64,000 nt of DNA from Falsiruegeria mediterranea M17 (GTDB taxonomy: Bacteria > Pseudomonadota > Alphaproteobacteria > Rhodobacterales > Rhodobacteraceae). The position numbers and the translations under genes were made by a program. Positions 9,335 through 18,157 of the stretch are shown here, one piece after another. The first letter of the stretch is position 1; each line of letters starts with the position of its first letter. Location: the NCBI RefSeq assembly GCF_900302455.1, contig NZ_ONZG01000010.1, forward strand, positions 1 through 64,000, given 5' to 3'. The notes beneath the pieces were generated by a model, which saw only the letters and a list, made by a program, of their open reading frames with translations, was not told the DNA's origin and did no database searches.

Positions 9335-10027
9335 ATAGAAAAAGTTGCTCTGATCAAAGCAGGCGGCCCCGGCGTGGGTGCAGACAGCGCGCGCGCCTTA
9401 GCCGCAGATGGCTTCAAAGCCGGAATTCTGTCGTCTTCCGGAAAAGCCGAAGCGCTTGCCAAAGAACTTGGCGTCACCGGCTCAAACAAGTCTGAAGCAG
9501 ACCTGCAAAAGCTGGTCGATGCGGCGATGAAACACTGGGGCCGTATTGGTGTTTTGGTAAACTCTGCCGGTCACGGACCGCGCGCACCGGTCCTCGAACT
9601 CACCGATGAGGACTGACACGAGGGCATGGAAGTCTACTTTCTGAGCGCCGTGCGCCCATCGCGTCTCGTCACCCCGATCATGCAAAAACAGGGTGGCGGT
9701 GCGATCATCAATGTTTCGATCTTTGCCGCGTTTGAGCCGAACCTGGTGTTTCCAACCTCAGGCGTGATGCGCGCCGGGCTTGCTGCCTTCACAAAACTCT
9801 TTGCCGACAAATACGCAGCCGAAAACATCCGCATGAACAACGTGCTGCCGGGGTTCATAGACAGCCTGCCAGAGAAAGAAGAATTCCGCTCGATGATCCC
9901 GATGGGTCGCTACGGAAACTCGTTTGCCGAAATCGCAAGTGTCGTCGCGTTTCTGGCTTCGGATGGCGGAGCCTACATCACTGGTCAGAATATCCGGACT
10001 GATGGGGGAATTACTCGGTCGGTTTAG
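9335..10027 (+). pseudogene. Short-chain dehydrogenase, interrupted by in-frame TGA
   Basis: One continuous frame encodes a classical SDR from the nucleotide-binding GGPGVGADSARALA segment to the family C-terminus with GQNIRTDGGITRSV. Two lesions are seen. The codon where the family begins (9335-9337) reads ATA rather than ATG. A TGA at 9614-9616 sits between DED and HEG, where relatives have tryptophan. A GTG at 9374 could start only a truncated N-terminal piece lacking part of the cofactor-binding strand. The normal catalytic serine and lysine positions are also atypical (FPTSGVMRAGLAAFTK), as in one SDR subgroup. It follows the epimerase by four bases, so it was the operon's last gene. Confidence 0.85.
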
Positions 10028-10612
10028 GTCCAACGATAACGAGGCTGAGAGCACCGCTGGTCGTCGGCCCGATTAGGGCTTGTCATCGACGATGTCGGCT
10101 TTCCGTGCTTGGTTGTCATTTATGCATCTTGCAGCATCGGTGATTTCGGGCTCAAAGTAGTCGTTCGCCGCCTCATGCGTGGGTGGCGGCTGGCAGCCCA
10201 AAGCGGACATGAGTGGTCAACAATAGTTTCGAATACCCACCATGCAGGAAGGGCGGACACCGGACCTTAGCTGCGACCGCGAGGTACTCAGGCCCCCTCA
10301 AACGAAGCAGACATGCCAAAGTGCATATCTCAGTTCAATTCTGCGCTGCCGCACGGTGGCTCTGAGCACATACCGGACATGACCCGTATCCGTTGCTCGT
10401 GGATGCAGCAATACAGCCAATCGGGCCATCAGACGTTCCGCTGTAAGAAAAGCGGCTGTTCATGCAAAACGCGGCTAGCTTTCCGATGCCGATGACCGGG
10501 TTATGGATCAGGAGGGCCAAGTTGACATTTGGACCTATCAATCGTGCGGCCGCTATCTGTAGTCAGGGATCACTGCGTCTAAGGCAAGAACTTGACCCGC
10601 ATTCTTGTTTGG
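10028..10612. other. Noncoding stretch of degenerate sequence
   Basis: About 585 bases separate the SDR pseudogene from the convergent channel gene. Short open frames exist but none has a ribosome site, plausible composition or a recognisable family. Words such as CAGCCCAAAGCGGACAT (about 10194-10210) and GCAGGAAGGGCGGACACCGG (about 10244-10263) resemble intergenic filler repeats I recall from other Roseobacter-group genomes. No terminator of good quality is evident. Confidence 0.4.
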
Positions 10613-11592
10613 TCAGAACGTCAAAGACATATTGAACCACAAGGTATCGCTTTCGAACCGGCGCTTTGCTCCGAACTCGGTGAAGTATTTTAGTTGAAAG
10701 CTGGCCTGTTGGCCAAACACGGAGGCGCTTGAATAGCTGATAATAGGACCTGCGCCGAATACTCTCGCTTTCAGGCTCGACGCGCCCAGAGCTGCTCGCG
10801 TGGCAGCCGCGCCGCTGCCAGAATCCTCACCGATTTGCTGGTAGGCATAGCCTACCGCTCCGATGGCCCAGCCCGAAGGCAAGTGCTGCATCACAGTTCC
10901 CTCGAGACTAAGCGCAGGTGCGTTCTGGTAGTCAGTGTCCTTGTTTCTGGTACTGAAGAGCAAGCTTGCAGCACCGGATAACTCAAGTCCGGTTTTAGGG
11001 TTCATGTGCGTGGCCGCAAGAACGGGTTGGAGAGACCAGATGTTCTTGCCGGTGTTTAGGGCATTGATCGTTCTGGCTGGAACATCGATGGACGCCGTTC
11101 TGTACGACCCTGTCGGAGCGAAGATGGATAAGCCTGCACTGTAGTGCAACATCCCGGAATGCCAGCCGATCATTGGCGTCACAGTTATGTCGCCGATACC
11201 CGATGTGCTGTCACTGATGGGCACGCCAACTAAGGGTGGCGTCACGCCGGTATAGGTAAGATTTGCGTCAAGCACCAGCGGTACGTTGACGTTAAGCGCT
11301 GGGGTTCCCCCCATAGTTCGGAGGCGAACACGTAAGTGTAACTGAGCTTGGCGAAGGTGAGGTCGAGGTCGGTATCGGCACGGATCGGAAGCCCACCCAG
11401 CGAGAGACCATCAACAGAACCGCTGGAGGTCACGATGTCGAGGCCAAGATAGGATCCTGGCCCTGGGACGATACCCGCGAAAGTTGTTCGGGAACCGAGA
11501 AGGTAAGCACCCAAACCGCCCTCAACAGCCCATGCGGCAGGGACATTTGCGCTCAATGCGGCCGTGAAAGCGATACAGTGACTTATTTTCAT
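10613..11592 (-). pseudogene. Outer-membrane channel-like protein (phenol-degradation MetA family), frameshifted
   Basis: The start at 11592 has a good ribosome site (AGGGACAGG) and encodes a signal peptide ending AWA. The mature part begins VEGGLGAYLLGS and proceeds as a beta-barrel protein of the MetA/SphA-like transporter family. At a run of six G on the minus strand (11307-11312) the frame shifts: the first frame ends soon after, and the rest of the barrel continues in another frame to 10613, ending in phenylalanine (NMSLTF) as outer-membrane proteins do. One extra G would restore a 326-residue protein. It is last in the DUF3604 operon, 10 bases after the preceding stop. It could be a real mutation, slipped-strand phase variation or a homopolymer sequencing error. 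Confidence 0.78.
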
Positions 11593-11602
11593 AGTCCTGT
11601 CC

Positions 11603-13393
11603 CTAATTGTTGTACCAGATCGGCGAACCCCAGGCACGTTCCTGTATCGTGGCCGGCACATCTTCCAGCAAGGGCAGCCCGTTTCGCACTGCGTCGTAAG
11701 TTGTCCAGCGCGGGGTCGGAATCTCCAGCACCCGGGCGTAGTAGAAGGCGTTCGACTGCGGATTGAAATCCGTGTCCGTCCAGCTGCCCATCAGCACTGG
11801 TGCGCCGATTTCATTGGTGAACAGTGCCGTTGACAGATCCACCGTGTCGCCAACGGCGGGCAGTTTGCCCGTGCTCGGGTCGATTTCGCGGTCGCCCGCC
11901 CAGACAACATCAATGATCTTCTCGTTGGCGTCGCCATATTCGTCGACCCAGCCCTTGATGATCTGTATCCGGTCTAGATTTGCCCCAAGGGCGTCCTTTT
12001 CAGCATAAACCGTGAAGGTCGGCGGCGCACCGGCCGACTCCATGGTGCCCCCCATATGGGTGCCAAGCAAATAGCCCTTTTGCACCATATCAATCGGATC
12101 TGTCGGCGGCGAAAGCTCCACGCCGCCGAACATTCGCACTTTGATGCGAGGTCCGGAAGTTGCAAAGGTTTCGCGCCGCTTCATCGCGTCCCAGATCCCG
12201 GCGCGGGTGTTTTCAGTGGCCCACACACCCGCAAGTGACCCGATAGACAAGTCCTTCCCGTCTATCCAGCCAGCCACGCTGCCAGAGCGGCGCCGTTCAA
12301 CGCTACCGTCTTCTGGACCATGTGCACCGATGAAGCTGTCCTCGGCAACGGCCGACATCATCCCGTTGTGATTGTCAGTGCTGCCGATAAAGCCATATTT
12401 GAATGGGTTCAGCCCAAGCGCGAATGCATAACCGATACCGTCGATCAACCCGCCACGGACAAAATCGCGCTGTCGGAAAACGCGGCCTGAATTCTTCTGA
12501 ATCGAATTCGCGTTTTCGAATCCCGCGAATTCGTCGGCAGCCCAGAACTTGCGGTGCACCTCGGAATTACCCTTAACCTGCATCATCTCGATTAGCGGTT
12601 CATAGGTTTGTCGGGTGCGCGCATATTCCAGATCCATCCGTTCGCCAAAACTGTCTATGTCGGGGAACATCCGTCCCTTGGAGGCGTTGGAATTGTGGGG
12701 AATTGCCAGGAGCCGACGTCCCTCGGCCTCCTGCTCTTTCATCCAGGCCCAGAGGTTTTCTTCCTCGTTGATGTCGATATAGCTCGGCACGCTCGCCGGT
12801 ACGTTGTCGTCGCGAAACAGCACGTTGCGGTGCAAGTTGGCGCCATTGGGAGCGGCGGACCACTCGAACCCGATCAGCGCGGTGAAGGTCCCCGGATCAT
12901 TGGCTTCCTGTGCGGCGTCGACGATCACCTGCCAGGCCGATTTGGATGTCTCTGGGCCAGCAAAGAAGGGCGGGTGTTGGGGGGTAGCGGAGCGGTTCGA
13001 AGAGACGACGTACTTGATGAACCAATTCTGTCGTTCCTCAAGGTCTGACAACTCGCGCAGCTGCACCAAATCATCGTTGTCGTGTCCAGGCGCGCCTTCG
13101 AACATCGTCGAATACATCTCACCCATGTATTCCGCGTGATCCGTCACAGCTGCGAAATCAAGCGGGCGCTTGTGCTGGGCAGTTGTGCCGTCAGGCAGCG
13201 TAACGCTTTCTCCGCGCGCATAGGCAAGACTGTCGGCCGGCATCAGCCGCGTACCGCCGATATACGCATCAAGTGAGAAGGCCGTGTGCAGGTGCGTTTC
13301 ACCGAAATAGGCATCGCGCAGGGGGTTGGGCTCAGCAATCGCAAGACTGGTCGTACCAACCAACGCACTGGCTGCAAGCAGAAGTTTGAGCAT
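11603..13393 (-). CDS. Exported DUF3604 protein, PHP-like metallo-hydrolase
   Basis: A 596-residue protein with a signal peptide (cleavage near Ala20) and a full DUF3604 domain. Potential metal ligands of a PHP/amidohydrolase-type site are visible: the HLH pair at His34/His36 in FGETHLHT, AVTDHAE near residue 86, the IPHNSN histidine and the STDNHNG segment. DUF3604 has no settled biochemical activity, and the hydrolase call rests on these motifs. It is 4 bases after the upstream paralogue and 10 bases before the channel gene. The three genes therefore look like one export-and-uptake unit acting in the periplasm. Substrate is unknown. Confidence 0.85.
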   Translation of the reverse strand: MLKLLLAASALVGTTSLAIAEPNPLRDAYFGETHLHTAFSLDAYIGGTRLMPADSLAYARGESVTLPDGTTAQHKRPLDFAAVTDHAEYMGEMYSTMFEGAPGHDNDDLVQLRELSDLEERQNWFIKYVVSSNRSATPQHPPFFAGPETSKSAWQVIVDAAQEANDPGTFTALIGFEWSAAPNGANLHRNVLFRDDNVPASVPSYIDINEEENLWAWMKEQEAEGRRLLAIPHNSNASKGRMFPDIDSFGERMDLEYARTRQTYEPLIEMMQVKGNSEVHRKFWAADEFAGFENANSIQKNSGRVFRQRDFVRGGLIDGIGYAFALGLNPFKYGFIGSTDNHNGMMSAVAEDSFIGAHGPEDGSVERRRSGSVAGWIDGKDLSIGSLAGVWATENTRAGIWDAMKRRETFATSGPRIKVRMFGGVELSPPTDPIDMVQKGYLLGTHMGGTMESAGAPPTFTVYAEKDALGANLDRIQIIKGWVDEYGDANEKIIDVVWAGDREIDPSTGKLPAVGDTVDLSTALFTNEIGAPVLMGSWTDTDFNPQSNAFYYARVLEIPTPRWTTYDAVRNGLPLLEDVPATIQERAWGSPIWYNN

Positions 13394-13397
13394 CGGA

Positions 13398-15314
13398 TTA
13401 ATCCTTTTGAGGGGTATACCAAATCGGGGACGAATAGGCCCGTTCTTGCGAAATCATTTTCACGTCGTCGTCCATCTCGACATTGAATTTCACTGCATCA
13501 TAAGCCGTCCAGCGTGGCGTCGGAATCTCGATCACGCGTGCATAGTAGAACGCGCCTTGGCTAGGATCCCAATCAGGATCTTCCCAAACTGCACCTAATT
13601 CTGATGCGCCAATGGTATTGGTCCATGCTGGGATCATCAGGTCGACCGTGTTTCCGACCGGTGGCAAATTGCCATCAGCATCTGGCACGCGATCATCTGA
13701 CCAGGCAACGTCATAAATTTTCTCAAGCTGCTCTCCGGTCTCGTTGAGCCAGCCTTTTACGATCTGGATGCGGTCAAGATTTGCTCCCATCGGGTCACGC
13801 AGCGCGTAGACAAGAAATGAAGGGGCACCTTCACCAGCAGGCAGGTCAGCTCCCATTGTCACACCCTTGCTGTATCCTACGAGGGCCAAGTCGCGGCGCA
13901 GGGCATCGGCTGCCTCAAAGGACCGGCCCCCGAAAAAGCGTACCCGCATGCGCGGACCGGTTGTGGCATAGGTTTCACGACGTTTCATGCCGTCCCAGAT
14001 GGCACCGCGGGTGTTGCTCTCAGCCCAGACCGCAGTTAGCCCTCCTGTAATGTATTGGTGCGACATGAGCGCGACCGACCCATTGGCAAAAGTCTTGGAC
14101 ACGTGCTCGGCCCGGTGAGAGCTTGGCTCATAAGCCGTGAACTTGCCAAAAAAATTGTCATTGTCAGGGGGAGTCAGACCGGTATGGGTGTCCGAGGCGC
14201 CCACAAGACCAAATTTGAACGCATTAACGCCAAGTTCCGCCTCCATGGACAGCCCGTGCTGGAGACCGGACCGTACGTATTCAGCCGGCAGCATCTCGTG
14301 GGTTTTTAACTCTGAGGCGTCGAGATTACCATAATCCCAGGTCTCGAAGTCAGCGAACTCATCGTCCGGCGAGAGCATGGGATGGGTCTCGCCGTCCCCC
14401 TTGATTTGTGTCGCCTCATAGAGCGGCTCCCATTTCTGGCGCGCTTCGGCATAGGCCGCGTCCAAAGGGGCCCCTTCGGCAAAGTCGTCTTTCTGCGAGA
14501 ACATCCAGCCATTTGATAGATTTCCGTTGTGCGGAATGGCTAATACGTTTCCGCCGGTTTGCTCCTCATAATTTTCCATCCAGGCCCAAAGATCACGCGG
14601 GTTGGGCGAACCCACAGGTGGCGTTGTCGTATAGGGTACAATCTGCCTGGTACGCTCGGGACCGTCCCGGAAGATAACATTGCGGTGCAAGTTGTTACCT
14701 TTGACCAGCGAAGTCCATTCGTAGGCGATAAAAGTGGTGAAGTGGCCGGGGTCATTGAACTCTTCGGCTGCCGCAATGATGTCGTCCCAAACCCGGGCAT
14801 AGGCAGGATTGCCGGGCTGGTAATTGAGTGCCGGAGACACATTGCCCTGCGCAAAGGCCGCCACGAGTTCCTGAGCGGCTCGCATCGCGGTTTCTCCGCC
14901 AGCATTGAATTTTTCGTTAAAATAGCGTCCTTGTTCATCCGCCATGATATTAGGAGCGCCGCCAATTATGTCAGTTATCGCACCCATCGCATCGGAATGA
15001 TCAGTGATCATGAAAAAGTCGAGCGGGCGCGCAAGCTTTACAGGCTGACCAGTATTCGATGTTACCTGATCACCACGGGCAAACCGATAGGCGTCGCGGG
15101 GCATGAGCCGAGTGCCTCCGCCGCCGGCGTCCCCCGAAAGGCCAGTATGTACATGAGTATCGCCGAAATAGACCTGCGTCGGGTAAGCGCGGTCAGCATA
15201 GGGTGAGTACGGCCTGCCCGTCTGGCCCGGCAAACCTTATGGGTTAATGGCGTCTTGAGCAATCGCTGTTGCTGGAAATAGAACGACCGCGGCAATCCAG
15301 TGTCTAAAATTCAT
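13398..15314 (-). pseudogene. Second exported DUF3604 protein, stop codon after signal peptide
   Basis: The natural start is the ATG at 15312-15314, behind a strong GAGGAGG ribosome site. It encodes a 25-residue leader, MNFRHWIAAVVLFPATAIAQ plus five residues. Codon 26 is TAA (15237-15239), and the same frame then continues for 611 codons as an intact DUF3604 domain. That domain shows FGDTHVHT, MITDHSDAMG, AIPHNGN and GASDTHTG metal-site motifs. Without read-through the domain could be made only from an internal TTG and would lack export. The body is otherwise undamaged, so the change is recent or an error. It is a paralogue of the next gene. Confidence 0.82.
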
Positions 15315-15758
15315 TCAAACCTCCTCAAACATCGCCGTTCTAACTGAGCCCCTAAATACGGTTCGTTCGCAATCGAGAAAGCCGTATTCTCGATATAGGT
15401 ATACTTGATCAAAGCTCCTTCCACAAAACAATGGGGCCACTTCTTACGCAGACAGTATACGCATTTTCGATCTGTGCTGCTTTTGTTCCAAGAAATTTGA
15501 AATAGCCAAGGCCCCAAGGTGCAGGCATGCTCACTCTTCTGCCTGGCGTTCGTGCTCCAGGCAGATTGGCAATGTCCGAGGGCCGCTTTGGGGGATCTGC
15601 GGCGGACCACCGCAATGGCTCGTGCGATGAAGCCATCGATTGTTGGCACATCTCGCGGCATCGGCATCTGGCAGCTTTGTCCCGCTGAACCGCTATTTGC
15701 CCCTTGGGGATGCTGCACTGACTATCAACGGCCGCTTTTGGAAAGCCGCGCCGCGGCA
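15315..15758. other. Divergent spacer upstream of the DUF3604 operon
   Basis: This 444-base stretch precedes the minus-strand DUF3604 operon and should hold its promoter. Open frames cross it on both strands, but their products have no family signature and unusual cysteine- and tryptophan-rich composition. I see no supported gene or strong terminator. The part from about 15600 onward has the repetitive look of mobile-element or island-flank sequence. Confidence 0.4.
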
Positions 15759-16118
15759 ATGCTGAACGACTTCGAAGTCCGCTACCCTGCTGGTCTCACA
15801 GCAGAGACAGCATCACCTTCACGCCCTCCTAAGGTGACCCTTGAACCTGTCTTCAGGGACGTCATAACGGCTCCCGCTAACGAGGACAGTGAAGGCAATG
15901 AGGTGGACCCTCGACGCCCCCGAGGTGATTACCATGGTCTTCAAGCCCTTGGTCCTCTCCGTCCTGATGAAGTCGAGTTTGAATGTGATGGATATGGCAA
16001 GGCTCGGCCCATCACCGTCGATGCCTTCCATTGGGATGTCGATCTCTCGGTCCTTGATGATGGCGATGACTTCTCACCTTTCACCTCGTGGATAGAGGGG
16101 AAGAGGCTGGCAGCATAG
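15759..16118 (+). CDS. Hypothetical acidic protein, 119 residues
   Basis: The frame is open from 15519, but the upstream part does not look coding. The ATG at 15759 gives a 119-residue product rich in Asp, Glu and Pro, with DVDLSVLDDGDDFSPFTSW near the C-terminus. No clear Shine-Dalgarno precedes it. I do not recognise a family, and it has no signal peptide or membrane segment. It stands with two other small hypotheticals next to an integrase stub and a tRNA gene, so it may be island cargo. It could also be a chance open frame. Confidence 0.35.
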   Translation: MLNDFEVRYPAGLTAETASPSRPPKVTLEPVFRDVITAPANEDSEGNEVDPRRPRGDYHGLQALGPLRPDEVEFECDGYGKARPITVDAFHWDVDLSVLDDGDDFSPFTSWIEGKRLAA

Positions 16119-16210
16119 ATAACGATCGCAGAAGCCTAACCAACAAACACAACGAGAGACCCCTGCCGTTGAACCGGCGGCGGTCTTGGGATTTCCATAA
16201 AAGAAAAACC

Positions 16211-16537
16211 ATGACAACCAAGACACAAGAACGAACCCAAGCCGCATGGACCCTGACCCGTCACTGTGCCTTCCTATCGGAGCCAGAAGTTGTGGCCGAA
16301 ACTGGCGTAACACGAACAACCGTCAAGCGGATGCGGACACGTAGACGACAGATTGAAGAAGCTGGTCTGCCACTTCCGGCAACGAGGAAGGCAGCCCGCA
16401 ACAATGTCTTGCCTTCGGACGATGAAGTCGACGTGATCGACCCTGCCGCATACGAACAGGCATGCCAGCGGCGGGACAATCCCAAGCCGTCTCTGCGCAT
16501 CACCATCGCGAACCTGTTCACGCGCACCACCGCCTAG
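16211..16537 (+). CDS. Hypothetical protein with possible helix-turn-helix, 108 residues
   Basis: A 108-residue basic protein beginning MTTKTQERTQAAW. Residues about 22-50 (LSEPEVVAETGVTRTTVKRM) have the spacing of a helix-turn-helix. An Asp/Glu-rich segment, LPSDDEVDVIDPAAYEQA, follows. The ribosome site is poor (AAAGAAAAA). No family was recognised. The neighbourhood of small orphan genes near tRNA-Thr suggests a regulator left from a mobile element; this is inference. Confidence 0.45.
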   Translation: MTTKTQERTQAAWTLTRHCAFLSEPEVVAETGVTRTTVKRMRTRRRQIEEAGLPLPATRKAARNNVLPSDDEVDVIDPAAYEQACQRRDNPKPSLRITIANLFTRTTA

Positions 16538-16668
16538 GCCGCCCACGGACTCACACAGCGCCGTTAGCAGGTCCGCCGGTGCCTCTCCACCCTCTGGAGA
16601 CCGCAGGGGCCTGTTGGGCTACCTAGAGAGTCCCAGATGGTCATTCTGATACACAAGGAACATCAACT

Positions 16669-17016
16669 ATGATCACATCACATAAACGACCGGATGAAGA
16701 AGCCCGCAAGGTGGGCGCTGACAAACGCATCCGGTTCACCCGTCACCTTCGCCAGGCAGGCTTTGGTGTGTTTGGCTACGTCACCTTCCAGGCCCAGATT
16801 GATGGCTGGAAGGTTGAGCAGTTTGAACGCACCGGCAATGTGAACCCTTCACCGTGGGTCAGCATGCGCGTCAGGCCCGAAGTAACAGCCACACTGGCCT
16901 TGCTGCAGAAGCAGCACTTGGAAGTGATCGGCAAAGAAATCTCACAATCCGAAGTCTTGTCTGCGCTTGTGGCGGCAGGAGCCAAAGCCGTTTCCTTGGC
17001 CCTAAGGCGCCGTTGA
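16669..17016 (+). CDS. Hypothetical protein, 115 residues, island-associated
   Basis: A 115-residue basic protein with a usable ribosome site (AAGGAAC) before the ATG. The N-terminal half is basic (RIRFTRHLRQAGFGVFGYV). The C-terminal half, with WVSMRVRPEVTATLALLQ and EISQSEVLSALVAAGAKAV, resembles the beta strand plus two helices of small ribbon-helix-helix-type DNA-binding proteins, but I cannot name a family. Its 3' end overlaps the antisense integrase stub, so the insertion that brought it probably truncated the integrase. Confidence 0.5.
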   Translation: MITSHKRPDEEARKVGADKRIRFTRHLRQAGFGVFGYVTFQAQIDGWKVEQFERTGNVNPSPWVSMRVRPEVTATLALLQKQHLEVIGKEISQSEVLSALVAAGAKAVSLALRRR

Positions 17017-17126
17017 AAGACCTTCCTTCCCACGGCCTCTTGAACTTCTAGGGGAATCCTTCGGCGATATCTGAGAGACCCGTCCTTGAGGCGATCTACG
17101 TGCTTTAGTTTGGTCATGAGAGCCAT
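16995..17126 (-). pseudogene. Truncated tyrosine-recombinase (integrase) N-terminus
   Basis: From the ATG at 17124-17126 the minus strand encodes MALMTKLKHVDRLKDGSLRY and then RRRIPLEVQEAVGRKVFQRR. This is the characteristic N-terminal region of phage/island integrases with a DUF6538-like arm-binding domain. After about 44 residues the similarity ends, and the bases become the 3' end of the plus-strand hypothetical gene. No catalytic Arg-His-Arg-Tyr residues follow. The fragment sits 90 bases from the 3' end of tRNA-Thr, the usual place for an integrase next to its attachment site. Confidence 0.7.
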
Positions 17127-17216
17127 ATATGTGTCCGCCCTGTGTTACACAATGTGTTACAGGAATGACGTGGAAGGCCTTATTTCCTTAGCTTTCAGGT
17201 GCTTGCTAAGGTGAAA

Positions 17217-17292
17217 TGGTGCCCCCACACGGACTCGAACCGCGGACCTACTGATTACAAATCAGTTGCTCTACCAGCTGAGCTATAGGGGC
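17217..17292 (-). tRNA. tRNA-Thr (anticodon TGT)
   Basis: The minus strand folds as a complete cloverleaf: acceptor GCCCCTA pairing with the 3' GGGGGC side, the D-arm word AGCTCAGCTGGTAGAGC, anticodon stem ACTGA/TCAGT around the loop TTTGTAA, and the T-arm GTTCGAGTC. The anticodon TGT reads threonine ACA/ACG codons. CCA is encoded at 17217-17219. It adjoins an integrase remnant, consistent with use as an integration target. I found no second copy of its 3' end in the window. Confidence 0.96.
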
Positions 17293-17521
17293 ACTCTTGC
17301 TGATGCGGGGCGATTAGCACCATTTCGGGAGGGACTGCAAGGGTCAAAAATCAATCTCGGGATGCAATTTTACTGCGAAGGATACAGTGACTTGATTGGA
17401 AGCGCCCACGCAAACACAGGCGCGCACAGTGATAGAGCGAAAGTCTGCCAAAGGGGGGCTCGAAAACGGTGCGAGTGACAATCAGGCGTATCGAATACCC
17501 AACGGCAGCAGTGCAGTCAGG

Positions 17522-18157
17522 TCAAATGCGCAGGAACGGTTGCAACAACCTTGGAATCAAGGCGTTGAACTTCAAAGAGCCTTCGGTCGCGGCAAGACAG
17601 ATGCAGGCCGGGCCCATCTCGGCGATTGGAGTGTGCTCGACACTGTCATCTGCGACCTCGACATCACCAACACCAAATCGGCCGCCTTCGTCCGCAAAGG
17701 CCCCTTGCAGAACCAGAGTCAGTTCCAAACCGTGGTGACCATGGTCGGGCACGGCCTGACCGCCGGGGATGTACAACAGTCGCACACTGCCAGCCTTATC
17801 TGCGTGCAGAACAGACTGACGCACGCCAGCTCCCATCTTCTGCCACTTTGGCGGCTGCCCCGACAAAGCTTCCATCACCGGGGCCGGGAACACGCCTGAT
17901 GCGCGCCGCGGCGCGCGCGTGCTGCAGGGAGCATCCAGAGCCTCGAGCACATTGGCGCGCATGCTTCCAGACACACCAACCGAGCGGGTCTCTTCCAACA
18001 CTGCGCCACCAGCGCATTCATGTGCGGCCAGTCTGGACCGGCATTCGTCGCACATCGACACATGGGCTGCGATCACCATGTCCATCGAATAATTCAACGA
18101 CCCGGCCACATAGGCCTGCAACAGATGATCTGGGATATGATGAGCAATGCTCGTCAT
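17522..18157 (-). CDS. chrR: ChrR-type zinc anti-sigma factor
   Basis: A 211-residue two-domain anti-sigma factor. The N-terminal zinc-binding domain has His6, His32, Cys36 and Cys39 in AHVSMCDEC, matching the zinc ligands known in Rhodobacter sphaeroides ChrR with a one-residue shift. The C-terminal cupin has His139, His141, Glu145 and His175 as metal-ligand equivalents, plus the Cys185-Ile-Cys187 pair also found in ChrR. The family holds RpoE inactive and releases it on singlet oxygen. Its start overlaps the rpoE stop as ATGA, the usual arrangement for stoichiometric sigma/anti-sigma synthesis. Confidence in the assignment is high because every key residue is present. Confidence 0.94.
   Translation of the reverse strand: MTSIAHHIPDHLLQAYVAGSLNYSMDMVIAAHVSMCDECRSRLAAHECAGGAVLEETRSVGVSGSMRANVLEALDAPCSTRAPRRASGVFPAPVMEALSGQPPKWQKMGAGVRQSVLHADKAGSVRLLYIPGGQAVPDHGHHGLELTLVLQGAFADEGGRFGVGDVEVADDSVEHTPIAEMGPACICLAATEGSLKFNALIPRLLQPFLRI

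Noticed and set aside
10313-10495. A 60-codon Cys-rich frame in the 10 kb spacer
   Set aside because: No ribosome site, no family, surrounding sequence looks degenerate.
15311-15718. Minus-strand frame of 135 codons upstream of the DUF3604 operon
   Set aside because: Odd composition, no domain and no ribosome site; it overlaps the likely promoter region.
17266-17899. Two plus-strand frames beside the tRNA and over chrR
   Set aside because: One begins within the antisense tRNA gene and the other is antisense to chrR; neither has coding features.
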